Positions 15,010-22,995 of a DNA stretch of 39,415 nt are shown in pieces. Below the pieces are notes generated by a model. The model was not told the origin of the DNA and searched no databases. It was given only the letters and a program-made list of their open reading frames with translations. A program made the translations under genes and the position numbers. The stretch comes from Halococcus morrhuae DSM 1307 (lineage in GTDB: Archaea > Halobacteriota > Halobacteria > Halobacteriales > Halococcaceae): the NCBI RefSeq assembly GCF_000336695.1, contig NZ_AOMC01000152.1, positions 80,538 through 119,952 on the forward strand, written 5' to 3'. The stretch's first letter is position 1. Every line of letters starts with the position of its first letter.

Positions 15010-15669
15010 ATGATTCCGCTGCTGCACGACTTCAGCGAGGAAGCAGTACTGATCTTCGGTGGCGGGCCGGTCGGCGCGCGCAAGGCCCGCCGGTTTGCGC
15101 GCGAGGCACGGGTCGTAGTGGTGAGTCCGGCGTTCGCCGACGCCGAGTTCGGCGATGCGGAGCGCGTGCGTGCCGCGCCATCGCCCGACGACGTCTCCGA
15201 GTGGTTCGAGCGGATCGAGCCGGCGCTCGCGGTCGCGGCGACGAGCGACGAAGCGGTGAACGACGCCGTGGCACGGGTCGCGCGTGAGCGCGGAACCCTC
15301 CGTAATCGGGCCGATCGAAGCGGTGGGGCCGGCGAGCGGAGCCATCTCGACGTGACCGTGCCGGCGACGGTCCGTGACGATCCCGTCCTCCTAGCGATCG
15401 CCACCGGAGGAACGAGTCCGGCGCTCAGTCGATATCTGCGCGAGCGCTTCGAGGAGGAGTTCGCCGACGCGGGCGCGATGGCGACGCTCACGGGGGAGCT
15501 ACGCGAGCAGTTGCGCGAGGACACGCCGGCCGAACAGCGCCGGGCGGCCGTCCGGGCGGTCGTGCGCTCCGATCGGGTTTGGAAGGCTTTAGGTGATGGA
15601 ACCCATACCCCGGATCAAGAGGCCCAATCGGTGATCAGCGACGTGCTCTCGGGGATGAACGAACGATGA
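15010..15669 (+). CDS. Precorrin-2 dehydrogenase (SirC/Met8-like)
   Basis: This enzyme oxidises precorrin-2 to sirohydrochlorin with NAD+, on the route to siroheme, and some relatives also insert iron. The 219-residue protein has an N-terminal Rossmann domain with GGGPVGARKARRF (residues 17-29), the AVAATSDEAVNDAV stretch, and a C-terminal helical domain with LLAIATGGTSPALSRYLRE. It ends in a 4-nt ATGA overlap with hemA, so translation is coupled. The ATG is close behind the inverted repeat at 14946-14998. I cannot tell from sequence whether the protein also has ferrochelatase activity. Confidence 0.9.
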   Translation: MIPLLHDFSEEAVLIFGGGPVGARKARRFAREARVVVVSPAFADAEFGDAERVRAAPSPDDVSEWFERIEPALAVAATSDEAVNDAVARVARERGTLRNRADRSGGAGERSHLDVTVPATVRDDPVLLAIATGGTSPALSRYLRERFEEEFADAGAMATLTGELREQLREDTPAEQRRAAVRAVVRSDRVWKALGDGTHTPDQEAQSVISDVLSGMNER

Positions 15670-17000
15670 CTGTCGCCACGGGGATCATTTCCGGCGTGAG
15701 CATCGCCCATCAACGCGCGAGCGTCGAACAGATCGAGACGGCCTGTGCCCGGGACGAGCGCGATCTCGTCGAGGCACTGCTCGATCACGAGGGCGTTCGC
15801 GAGGCGTTCTCGCTCCAGACGTGTAATCGTGCGGAGCTGTACGTCGTCGCCGACGATCCCGACCACGGCCGCGAGAGTCTTTCGTCGATCGTCGCCGACA
15901 GTCCCGACGAAGTCGTCCGCGAGCTCGGCCACGAGGAGAGCCTCCGCCATCTCATGCGGGTTGCCTGCGGGCTGGAATCGCTCGTGCTCGGCGAGGACCA
16001 GATCCTCGGCCAGTTGCAGGACGCCTACACGAACGCCCGCGCGGTCGGCGGGATCGGCCCGATCTTCGAGGAGGGCATCCAGAAGGCCATCCACGTCGGC
16101 GAGCGCGCACGCACCGAGACCGCCATCGACGAGGGCGTGGTCTCGCTCGGCAGCGCCGCCGCACGGCTCGCCGACGAGGAGCGAACGCTCGCCGACGCCA
16201 CGGGGCTGGTCGTCGGCGCGGGCGAGATGGGGACGCTCGCCGCCCAGTCGCTCGATCGCTCGGTCGCACAGCTGTTCGTCGCCAACCGTACCGAGGAAAA
16301 GGCCGCTCACGTCGCCGACCAGATCGAGGCCGACGGCGCGGCGCTCGATCTCGACGACCTTCCCGAGGCGCTCTCGCTCGCCGACGTCGTCGTCTCGGCG
16401 ACGAGTAGCCCCGTCCCCGTGCTCGATCGCGAAGCGCTCGCAACCGCCGGCGAAACCCTGCTCATCGACATCGCCCAGCCACGCGACGCGACACAGGCCG
16501 CCGCCGAACTCCCGAACGTCACCCACTACGATCTCGACGCGCTCGAATCCGTCACGGAGGCGACGCGCGAACGCCGACAGGAGGCCGCCGAGCGCGTCGA
16601 GGCGATGATCGACCGCGAGTTCGACAACCTGCTCGCCCGCTACAAGCGCCAGCGCGCCGACGCCGTCATCGCTGCGATGTACGAGAACGCCGAACGGATG
16701 AAAGAACGCGAGCTCTCGCGGGCGCTCTCGAAGCTCGACACCGACGGGATGACCGACGACCAGCGCGCCGTCGTCGAATCGCTCGCCGACACGCTCGTGA
16801 GCCAGCTGCTCGCCGCACCCACCAAGAGCCTGCGCGACGCCGCCGAAGTCGACGACTGGGCGACGATCAACAGCGCGCTCCGGCTGTTCGACCCGTCGTT
16901 CGACGCCGACGACACGCCGGCGACCCTCGGCACGAACGACGTTCCTCAAGAAACGCAGTACGCGCTCGCCTCGGCCGTCCGCGAACATCTCGACGACTAA
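15666..17000 (+). CDS. hemA: Glutamyl-tRNA reductase
   Basis: Glutamyl-tRNA reductase converts Glu-tRNA to glutamate-1-semialdehyde with NADPH, the first committed step of tetrapyrrole synthesis by the C5 route. The 444-residue protein carries catalytic Cys53 in SLQTCNRAELY, the signature GLESLVLGEDQILGQ, the NADPH motif VVGAGEMGTLA and a C-terminal dimerisation helix region (from about 310). The start at 15666 overlaps the sirC stop by 4 nt. Together with ahbAB and sirC this places the entry step, the siroheme branch and the first decarboxylation of the alternative heme route in one locus. A T6 run 10 nt after the stop is a probable terminator. Confidence 0.97.
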   Translation: MTVATGIISGVSIAHQRASVEQIETACARDERDLVEALLDHEGVREAFSLQTCNRAELYVVADDPDHGRESLSSIVADSPDEVVRELGHEESLRHLMRVACGLESLVLGEDQILGQLQDAYTNARAVGGIGPIFEEGIQKAIHVGERARTETAIDEGVVSLGSAAARLADEERTLADATGLVVGAGEMGTLAAQSLDRSVAQLFVANRTEEKAAHVADQIEADGAALDLDDLPEALSLADVVVSATSSPVPVLDREALATAGETLLIDIAQPRDATQAAAELPNVTHYDLDALESVTEATRERRQEAAERVEAMIDREFDNLLARYKRQRADAVIAAMYENAERMKERELSRALSKLDTDGMTDDQRAVVESLADTLVSQLLAAPTKSLRDAAEVDDWATINSALRLFDPSFDADDTPATLGTNDVPQETQYALASAVREHLDD

Positions 17001-17009
17001 CAACCCCAC

Positions 17010-17015
17010 TTTTTT
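17010..17015 (+). terminator. T6 run after hemA
   Basis: TTTTTT starts 10 nt after the hemA stop codon, a typical archaeal termination signal. It is also the 5' edge of the inverted repeat copy 2. Confidence 0.55.
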
Positions 17016-17067
17016 AGACGGGGTCCTCCCTCGCGCCTGCGGCGCTCGGTCGAACCCCGTCCAAAAA
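17011..17067. repeat. T/A-flanked inverted repeat, copy 2 (after hemA)
   Basis: GACGGGGT (17017-17024) pairs with ACCCCGTC (17054-17061), flanked outside by T5 and A5 with one mismatch. The reverse complement of this element resembles copy 1 at 14946-14998 in stem, loop and flanks, so the pair brackets sirC-hemA in opposite orientation. Confidence 0.6.
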
Positions 17068-17287
17068 CCTGGACTAAAAACGTCTGCTCGCTCACGTTCG
17101 TTCGCTCGCAGTGAACCGCGCTCGTTCCACTCGCGCGGAGAGCAACGCCACCTACGACGCACCGCAACCGCCGAAGCCCTCGGCGCGCTCCGCGCGCCTC
17201 GCCCTTCATCCGCCAGGAAACCGCGGCCGCACCCGCACGGCGGCCGCACCGCACCCGCCCCGTGGCTGCCGGCCGCACATCGCTTTC
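17068..17287. other. GC-rich intergenic stretch, no gene seen
   Basis: Between the hemA hairpin and the promoter of the tRNA-binding protein gene I see only low-complexity GCTCGCTC / GTTCGTTCGCTCGC and GGCGCGCTCCGCGCGCC sequence. An open frame crossing it encodes an Arg/Pro/Ala-rich product that lacks a halophilic acidic character, so I do not call it a gene. Confidence 0.5.
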
Positions 17288-17322
17288 GCTAAAGTGATGC
17301 CTGCTGCACGTCCAACGATGAC

Positions 17323-17664
17323 ATGGGCATCGACGAACCCGATATCGATCCTGAACGCTTTCTCGACGACATCGAAATGCGCATCGGCGAGATCGTCGCC
17401 GTCGAGGCGTTCCCCGAAGCCAGAAAGGACGTCTACAAGCTCGACGTGGAGTTCGGCAACGAGACACTCCGATCGGCCGCCGGGTTGACGATGTACGAGC
17501 GCGAGGAACTGCTCGGCCGGCAGGTGGTCGCGGTCGTGAACCTCGGCACGGTCTCGATCGCAGGCTTCGAGAGCCAATGTCTCGTGACCGGTGTCGACGG
17601 CGACGAGGGCGTGATCCACCTCCAGCCGGAGCGCCCGGTCGAAAACGGCACGCGCGTCTACTGA
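17323..17664 (+). CDS. tRNA-binding (OB-fold) domain protein, CsaA/MetRS-beta-like
   Basis: A 113-residue stand-alone tRNA-binding OB-fold of the type found in CsaA and at the C-terminus of methionyl-tRNA synthetase. Landmarks are IEMRIGEIVAVEAFPEA (strand 1), KLDVEFGNETLRSAAGL, a VVAVVNLGTVSIAGFESQ region matching the family's VVVNLKPRKLMGVESQGM block, and the closing VIHLQPERPVENGTRVY. It probably binds tRNA or acts as an export chaperone in the manner of CsaA; neither role is proven in haloarchaea as far as I know. A TATA-like GCTAAAGTG at 17288-17296 lies about 31 nt upstream. Confidence 0.87.
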   Translation: MGIDEPDIDPERFLDDIEMRIGEIVAVEAFPEARKDVYKLDVEFGNETLRSAAGLTMYEREELLGRQVVAVVNLGTVSIAGFESQCLVTGVDGDEGVIHLQPERPVENGTRVY

Positions 17665-17703
17665 GGCAAAGCAGGTCGCGCATGGCGATTCGACTCGACA
17701 ACC

Positions 17704-17709
17704 CTTATT
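17704..17709 (+). promoter_or_regulatory. TATA box of the DUF6293 regulator
   Basis: CTTATT is centred about 26-27 nt before the ATG at 17733. It supports that start over the long open extension to 17577, which runs back into the preceding gene. Confidence 0.55.
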
Positions 17710-17732
17710 CGTGGTTCACCGATAGGACGGGT

Positions 17733-18617
17733 ATGCAGACCCACATCGTGCCGGTCGGCTTCGATTACGACCGGCTCATCGCGCCGCTCGTCCGGGACAA
17801 ACGCGACGTCGACAGGGTAATTCTCCTCGAAGGCGCGGTCGGGAGCGAGGCGAACGTCGAATACTCGCGCAAGCTCGCGGCAAAGCTCGAACAGGATTTC
17901 ACGAACCTGCTCGGCGCGGAGACCGAGCGGTTCGTCGTCGAGGACGTCTACGACTACGACGGGGCCTTCGAGCAGGCCTACGCGCTCATCAACGACGAGC
18001 TCGACGCCGGCCACGGGGTCTGGGCGAACGTCAGCGCGATGCCCCGAACCGTGAGCTTCGCCTTCGCCACCGCCGCCCACTCGATCGGCGTCGAGCGAAG
18101 CGAGGACCGCGAACGCATCCACACCTACTACACGATCCCCGAGAAATACCTCGAAACCGAACTCGCCGAGGAACTCCGCCAGCAGATCGACCTGCTCGCC
18201 GATCTCGACGATGACGACGAGCGTATCGACGAACGGCTCCAAAGCGCGCGGGACCTGCTTGCGGAGTTCGACGAGCGCGGGACGACGATCGGCGCGAAGG
18301 CGATCGACGGCGAACACATCCTCGAAATCCCCGTGGCGTCGTTCTCGAACGTCAAACCGTTTGAAGAACTCATTCTGTTCAAACTCGGCGAGGACAGTCC
18401 CTTCGAGAGCGTCTCGGAGCTCGCCCAGGCGCTCGCGCGCGAACTGAGCGAGGAGTACACCGACAGTTTCCGCTCGAAGGTCATCTACAACGTCGACAGA
18501 CTCGGTCCGGGCGGCAAGGGGTACATCGAGCAGGACGCCCACGGGAAATCCCACCGGACGCGCCTTTCGCGTATCGGCGAACTCTGGGTGCGTTCGCACG
18601 CCGACAGGGAGACGTGA
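17733..18617 (+). CDS. HFX_2341/DUF6293-family regulator with CARF-like domain
   Basis: A 294-residue protein that looks like a ligand-sensing transcription factor. Residues 1-140 form a Rossmann-like domain: strand MQTHIVPVGFDYDRLIAPLV, strand VDRVILLEGAVGS, and GVWANVSAMPRTVSFAFA, which matches the N-x-S/T strand-loop of CARF domains as in Csa3. A charged helical linker (about 150-195) precedes a winged-helix-like C-terminus (about 225-290: SVSELAQALARELSEEY, RSKVIYNVDRLGPGGKGYI, RLSRIGELW). CARF domains bind cyclic oligoadenylates in CRISPR systems, but no CRISPR genes are near, so the ligand is unknown. DUF6293 assignment is from memory. Confidence 0.83.
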   Translation: MQTHIVPVGFDYDRLIAPLVRDKRDVDRVILLEGAVGSEANVEYSRKLAAKLEQDFTNLLGAETERFVVEDVYDYDGAFEQAYALINDELDAGHGVWANVSAMPRTVSFAFATAAHSIGVERSEDRERIHTYYTIPEKYLETELAEELRQQIDLLADLDDDDERIDERLQSARDLLAEFDERGTTIGAKAIDGEHILEIPVASFSNVKPFEELILFKLGEDSPFESVSELAQALARELSEEYTDSFRSKVIYNVDRLGPGGKGYIEQDAHGKSHRTRLSRIGELWVRSHADRET

Positions 18618-18650
18618 GCGGAGTGAGCCGGCGGATCGGACTGTCGTCGA

Positions 18651-19700
18651 TCAGCCCCACTCCAGCCCGCGCGGCGACGACGGCGGGGTGAGTGGGCTCG
18701 TCGGGAGGCCTCCACTCGGGTTCGGGTCGTTGTACGCCCGCGGGGCAACGTCGTTCGGACCATCGGGGTAGAACAGTGACGCGAGCGCGTGAATATGCTC
18801 GCGACCGACGCCGAGTTCGAACTGTCCACCGCCGTACATCGAAATATTGTTCTCTCGACAGTGATCGATGGTGTCGAGCACGGACTCTATTGAACCGAAC
18901 CGTGAGGGTTTGATATTGAGCCAGTCAGGTTCCCAAGAGAGTTCTTCGACCGTCTCGACGCCCTGGATCGGGTAGTCCCACGTCACGCGCGCCTCGTGAC
19001 CCGCGAACAGCTCTCGTGTCTCGTCGGTCAGCGCCGGGTCCTCGATGAGCGCCTCGGGAAACCCCTGGATGATCCGCTCGTAGAGGTCGGGATCGGGTGG
19101 CTGATCGACCATCGTTCCGTGATACTGGCCCTTGAGATCGAGAATCCGAACGGCATCGGTCGCGGCCAGCCGTTCGACGACATCGGCGGACCAGTCCGAC
19201 GTGGGATCGAGTTTGAACTCGAGCGCCGAGTTCCGATCGAGCCAGTCGTCGACGCGCTCGCCGGTCGGTGGCTCCGCCAGCCGTGTGCTCACGACGAACC
19301 GAACGGGATCGTACGATCGACCGAGGCGGTTGGCGAGGTTCGTCCCGGCCTGTTTCAGCGCGAGATCGAGCGCTGCGCTCTCGAACGCCCACCGACGGTA
19401 GTCGTGCGCGGTCGGCTGGTCGGGTTCGTCGTCGGGGAAGAGGTCGATTTCGGCCAGCCGCTCAGAGAACGAGTCAAGCGTGTAGTCGCCCGCAACGGGG
19501 AACGTCTCCGTCGAGTCACGGAGCGCGTAGTGGACTTCGTTGTCGTAGATAACGTCCTCACCCTGTCCGGTCTCGCCGTCGCCGTGCAGCGAGACGACGG
19601 TCGTCGTTCGGGTGAAGCCGCTCGACGTGTCCCGTTCGCGGTGGGCCAGCTCGTAGCCATTGATTGTGAGATCGAGATCGGCAACCCGGTCGTAGAGCAT
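18651..19700 (-). CDS. Enolase-superfamily (mandelate racemase/muconate lactonizing-like) protein
   Basis: A 349-residue member of the enolase superfamily, whose enzymes remove a proton alpha to a carboxylate. The N-terminal capping domain covers about 1-120. The barrel supplies candidate Mg ligands Asp188 (DLKGQYHG), Glu220/Asp221 (IEDP) and Asp242 (TWDYP), and acid/base lysines Lys163 (FKLDP) and Lys264 (NIKPSRFG). This Lys/Lys arrangement suits the muconate lactonizing enzyme / o-succinylbenzoate synthase subgroup rather than mandelate racemase. No menaquinone or sugar-acid genes adjoin, so the substrate is unknown. A clear TATA box TTTAAAT at 19724-19730 lies 27 nt before the ATG. Confidence 0.85.
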   Translation of the reverse strand: MLYDRVADLDLTINGYELAHRERDTSSGFTRTTTVVSLHGDGETGQGEDVIYDNEVHYALRDSTETFPVAGDYTLDSFSERLAEIDLFPDDEPDQPTAHDYRRWAFESAALDLALKQAGTNLANRLGRSYDPVRFVVSTRLAEPPTGERVDDWLDRNSALEFKLDPTSDWSADVVERLAATDAVRILDLKGQYHGTMVDQPPDPDLYERIIQGFPEALIEDPALTDETRELFAGHEARVTWDYPIQGVETVEELSWEPDWLNIKPSRFGSIESVLDTIDHCRENNISMYGGGQFELGVGREHIHALASLFYPDGPNDVAPRAYNDPNPSGGLPTSPLTPPSSPRGLEWG

Positions 19701-19723
19701 GCCTGCGGTACGCCCACCGACTA

Positions 19724-19730
19724 TTTAAAT
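19724..19730 (-). promoter_or_regulatory. TATA box of the enolase-superfamily gene
   Basis: ATTTAAA on the minus strand, centred 27 nt before the ATG at 19700, is one of the best TATA matches in the window and predicts a leaderless transcript independent of the upstream DUF1405 gene. Confidence 0.65.
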
Positions 19731-19766
19731 CCGCCTCGGGCCGAGCGGTTGCCGGCGACGACGCAC

Positions 19767-20486
19767 TCAGGCCCGTGCTTCGAGCTTCTTCACCCGCGTT
19801 GCGAGCGCGAGAAAGGTCGCGAGCAGCGTCAGCGCGAGCGCGCCCGCCGCGACGTACTGGTGGGCGGGCACGACGTGCTCGATGACGCCATCGACGATCG
19901 GCTGGATGGGAAGTGTCGTGTGGTGGTACGTGCCGACGACGGGGACGAAGTAATCCACGAGATCATTGAGGCCGTACCACGCGAGCGCGACGGCGACCGC
20001 CCACACGGGAAAATCGGAATAGCGGTGGATCACGAACCCTTCGAGCGCCATCGCGAGATGGCTGAAGAAGAGGAAGAGGTAGAGCCACAGCGGGGTGCTC
20101 GCGAGGAACGCATCCTGAAAGACGAGCAGGGTGTAGGGGGTCCAGAGCCCGAGCTTGAGACAGCCGAAGAAGGCGAGCGCGTCAAGCCACTCCCTGGAGT
20201 GGCCGAGCTTCCAGCCCGCGATCGATAGCGCGATGAACAACGTCGCCACCGGGCTATCGGGGACGAACGGCCACGCGAGAGCGGGTTCGAGACCGAACTG
20301 GAACCGGTAGTACCAGAAGCCAAAGGCCGTGCCAGCGAGGTTGATCGCGACGACGAGCCAGCCGAGCCGTAGCCCCAGATCCTCGATCGCTTTCGGCACC
20401 GGCGCGACGTACCGCGGCAGCGCCTCGCGGTCGGGCACCGCCCCGTCGAGCAGGCGACGGAGCGGGCCGACCCGTCGTTCGGCCAT
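19767..20486 (-). CDS. DUF1405-family membrane protein
   Basis: A 239-residue integral membrane protein of the DUF1405 type found in archaea and Bacillus relatives, function unknown. About six to seven hydrophobic segments are visible, and polar landmarks include WYYRFQFG, WKLGHSREWLD, FVIHRYSDFPVW and GTYHHTTLPIQPIVDGVIEH. The frame opens at 20546, but the ATG at 20486 is supported by a TATA-like box at 20510-20517, 27 nt upstream. It lies 66 nt before the enolase-superfamily gene, which has its own promoter. Confidence 0.85.
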   Translation of the reverse strand: MAERRVGPLRRLLDGAVPDREALPRYVAPVPKAIEDLGLRLGWLVVAINLAGTAFGFWYYRFQFGLEPALAWPFVPDSPVATLFIALSIAGWKLGHSREWLDALAFFGCLKLGLWTPYTLLVFQDAFLASTPLWLYLFLFFSHLAMALEGFVIHRYSDFPVWAVAVALAWYGLNDLVDYFVPVVGTYHHTTLPIQPIVDGVIEHVVPAHQYVAAGALALTLLATFLALATRVKKLEARA

Positions 20487-20686
20487 TGGCCGAGGGTCGG
20501 CCGGCCGCGACAAAACGGTGCTGATCGGTCGAGGAGGGAACGACACACGATGACGAGCGAAGAGGGAGAGCCGTTCGTCGACCGTTCGATGATCACGGCT
20601 TCAGTTGAATCACAAACAAAAACGACATCTAAGACTAGCTTTTCAACCACATACATCGTCGTCCAGTGAAATGTATCAAAGACGGG

Positions 20687-20693
20687 TGTTAAG
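20687..20693 (+). promoter_or_regulatory. TATA box of pdxS
   Basis: TGTTAAG is centred about 27 nt before the ATG at 20717. The preceding 100 nt (20590-20690) are notably AT-rich for this window, without any ORF, and may hold regulator sites. Confidence 0.55.
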
Positions 20694-20716
20694 TGGGTCC
20701 GGATCCAACCCGAAAC

Positions 20717-21625
20717 ATGGCCGATGAGACGGATTTGGAGGAGCTGAAACGCGGTACCGAACTCGTCAAGCGCGGGTTCGCGCGGATGCAGCAGGGCGGC
20801 GTCATCATGGACGTCGTCAACGCCGAACAGGCCCGCATCGCCGAGGACGCGGGTGCGGTCGCCGTGATGGCGCTCGAAGCCGTGCCGGCCGACATCAGAA
20901 AGCGCGGCGGCGTCGCACGCATGGCCGACCCCGCCGACATCACCGAGATCATCGAGGAGGTCTCGCTCCCGGTGATGGGGAAATCACGGATCGGTCACAC
21001 CAAAGAGGCACAGATCCTCGAAGCCACGGGTGTCGACATGATCGACGAGTCCGAAGTGCTGACGCCCGCCGACGACGACTACCACATCGACAAGCGCGAG
21101 TTCACCGCGCCGTTCGTCTGTGGCGCGCGCGATCTCGGCGAGGCCCTCAGAAGAATCGGCGAGGGCGCGGCGATGATCCGGACGAAGGGTGAGGCGGGCA
21201 CCGGCGACGTGAATCAGGCCGTCTTCCACCAGCGCAACATCCGCGGCGCGATCCGCAAGCTGGAGGGAATGACTCACGAGGAGCGCGAGGCCTACGCCCG
21301 CGAGATCGAGGCCCCGGCCGAACTGGTCCACGAGACCGCCGACGCCGGCCGTCTCCCGGTCGTGAACTTCGCCGCCGGCGGCATCGCGACGCCCGCCGAC
21401 GCCGCGCTCATGATGCATCACGACTGTGACGGGATCTTCGTCGGCTCGGGTATCTTCGGTGCCGAGAACCCCGAAGCGATGGGCGAGGCGATCGTCGAGG
21501 CGACCAACAGCTGGGACGATCCCGAGAAACTCGCGGCCATCGCGACGAACGCCGGCTCGGGCATGAAGGGCGACGCGAACGCCGACCTCCCCGAGGAAGA
21601 GAAGCTCCAGGGTCGCGGCGTCTGA
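20717..21625 (+). CDS. pdxS: Pyridoxal 5'-phosphate synthase subunit PdxS
   Basis: PdxS builds pyridoxal phosphate from ribose 5-phosphate, glyceraldehyde 3-phosphate and ammonia delivered by PdxT. The 302-residue protein has Asp32 in [10 protein letters not shown], the active-site Lys89 in VMGKSRIGH and Lys157 in [13 protein letters not shown], plus the phosphate-site [26 protein letters not shown]. The ATG at 20717 is preferred to the one at 20693 because a TATA box lies 27 nt before it and the family starts here. The glutaminase gene pdxT is not adjacent. Confidence 0.97.
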   Translation: MADETDLEELKRGTELVKRGFARMQQGGVIMDVVNAEQARIAEDAGAVAVMALEAVPADIRKRGGVARMADPADITEIIEEVSLPVMGKSRIGHTKEAQILEATGVDMIDESEVLTPADDDYHIDKREFTAPFVCGARDLGEALRRIGEGAAMIRTKGEAGTGDVNQAVFHQRNIRGAIRKLEGMTHEEREAYAREIEAPAELVHETADAGRLPVVNFAAGGIATPADAALMMHHDCDGIFVGSGIFGAENPEAMGEAIVEATNSWDDPEKLAAIATNAGSGMKGDANADLPEEEKLQGRGV

Positions 21626-21633
21626 ACGGTCGA

Positions 21634-21638
21634 TTTTT
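21634..21638 (+). terminator. T5 run after pdxS
   Basis: TTTTT 8 nt after the pdxS stop is a minimal archaeal termination signal, in the short gap to the convergent MFS gene. Confidence 0.35.
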
Positions 21639-21654
21639 CACACGCTCGATTCCT

Positions 21655-22881
21655 CTACGCGCGCGTTCGTGCCGGAAGGAAGACGTAACAGACGACCGCG
21701 AGCGCCGTGAGCGCCGCGAGCACGACGAACGATTCGTCGGCGAGTCCGGCGTCGAAGAAGAGTCCGACCACGGTCGAGCCGGTCGCAGCGATCAGGAAGA
21801 ACGTCGTGCGGAAGAACCCCCAGGCCGTGCCCTGGACCGCGCTCGGGACGACGGCGATGATGTAGGCGTTACTCACCGGGTTGATCGCGAGCCGCGAGCC
21901 GAGCAGGACCGTGAGCAACGCGACAGGGACGATTCCCTGGACGAACGGCAGCGCGAGCAGCGGGAGCACGCCGAAGCCGGCGGTCGCGAGCAACACCGTG
22001 CGATCGCCGTAGTAATCGGCGGCGTTGCCGGCGACCAACTGGGCGAGCGCCCCGCCGACGAAGAAGAGCGCGAACAGGGCGGCGGCGCGCTCCTGGGAGA
22101 ACCCCTTGACCGCGATGAAGTAGGTCGGCAGAAACGAGGTCAGCCCCTGCATCACGAACAGCGAGAGCGTGGCGGCGCTCACCGCCGTCACCGTGCGCCG
22201 CGAGACCGCGGTCCAGAGCGCGCGCAGGAGACCGCGAACCGAGGGGCGACCCGACGGGCTGGCGGTCGGCGTGCGCCGCGAAAGCACTCGTCGGATGGCG
22301 ATGGCGACGGCGAGGTAGGGGATCGCGAGCAACACGACGGTCGTCTGCCAGCCCAGCGGGCCGACAAGCACGCTGGCGGCGAACGGCAACAGCGCCGAGC
22401 CGACGCTGCCCGCCGCGAGCGTGAGGCCGATGGCGGTGCCGTCGTGCTCGCCGAACGTCGCCGAGAGGGCGGTCCCGCGCGCCGGACCGTACAGTCCGGT
22501 TCCGAAACCGAACAGCGCACACCCGCCGAGAAACAGCACGAACGTCGGCGCGAGACTCACCGCGACGACTGCGACCGCCGAGACCGCGAGACTCGTCCCG
22601 AGCAGCGCGCGCTCGCCGAAGCGGTCGGTCAGCATGCCGGCCGGGAACTGCATCAGCGCGTAGGCCGCCCAGACGGTCGTGACCGCCACGCCCGCCGTCG
22701 CGTTCGAGACCGCGAAGAACTCCTTGACCTGCGGGAGGATCGCCGGAAAGAGATAGCGCCCGCCGAGCACCGTCAGCCAGCCGGCGGCCACGACTGCGAG
22801 CGTCCAGCCGCGCCCGTCGCCGCGCAGCACCCGGCTCGTCCGTCGCACGCGGTTTCTGAGCGATTCGAACGACGCCTCCAT
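21655..22881 (-). CDS. MFS transporter
   Basis: A 408-residue Major Facilitator Superfamily protein with twelve hydrophobic segments in two halves separated by a cytosolic loop (about 200-225, with RRVLSRRTPTASPSGRPS). The characteristic loop between helices 2 and 3 is seen as GMLTDRFGERALL, and the second-half copy as GNAADYYGDRTVLL. The substrate cannot be inferred; neighbours give no hint. The N-terminus is positively charged (RNRVRRTSRVLRGDGRG), as expected for a cytosolic end. A TATA-like element at 22907-22914 lies about 29 nt before the ATG. Confidence 0.92.
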   Translation of the reverse strand: MEASFESLRNRVRRTSRVLRGDGRGWTLAVVAAGWLTVLGGRYLFPAILPQVKEFFAVSNATAGVAVTTVWAAYALMQFPAGMLTDRFGERALLGTSLAVSAVAVVAVSLAPTFVLFLGGCALFGFGTGLYGPARGTALSATFGEHDGTAIGLTLAAGSVGSALLPFAASVLVGPLGWQTTVVLLAIPYLAVAIAIRRVLSRRTPTASPSGRPSVRGLLRALWTAVSRRTVTAVSAATLSLFVMQGLTSFLPTYFIAVKGFSQERAAALFALFFVGGALAQLVAGNAADYYGDRTVLLATAGFGVLPLLALPFVQGIVPVALLTVLLGSRLAINPVSNAYIIAVVPSAVQGTAWGFFRTTFFLIAATGSTVVGLFFDAGLADESFVVLAALTALAVVCYVFLPARTRA

Positions 22882-22995
22882 TCGGCCTCAACTGGGAGAG
22901 ATCGCCGTATGAACGTGGTGATACGGCTGTCGCGATGAACGGCAACGGGTGGGGAAGAATATTTCTGTGTTGCATCCGATGAGGAAATCGGAGAA

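Noticed and set aside
13917-15524. 535-codon minus-strand frame over ahbAB and sirC
   Set aside because: Antisense to two recognised genes and the intergenic hairpin; no family resemblance.
15615-17249. 544-codon minus-strand frame over hemA
   Set aside because: Antisense shadow; the opposite strand encodes a complete glutamyl-tRNA reductase.
17111-17488. 125-codon frame in the gap after hemA
   Set aside because: Arg/Pro/Ser-rich, runs into the tRNA-binding protein gene in another frame, no promoter; treated as intergenic.
17733-18617. Evidence for a CRISPR-Cas locus from the CARF-like protein
   Set aside because: No repeat-spacer array or cas gene is visible in the whole window.
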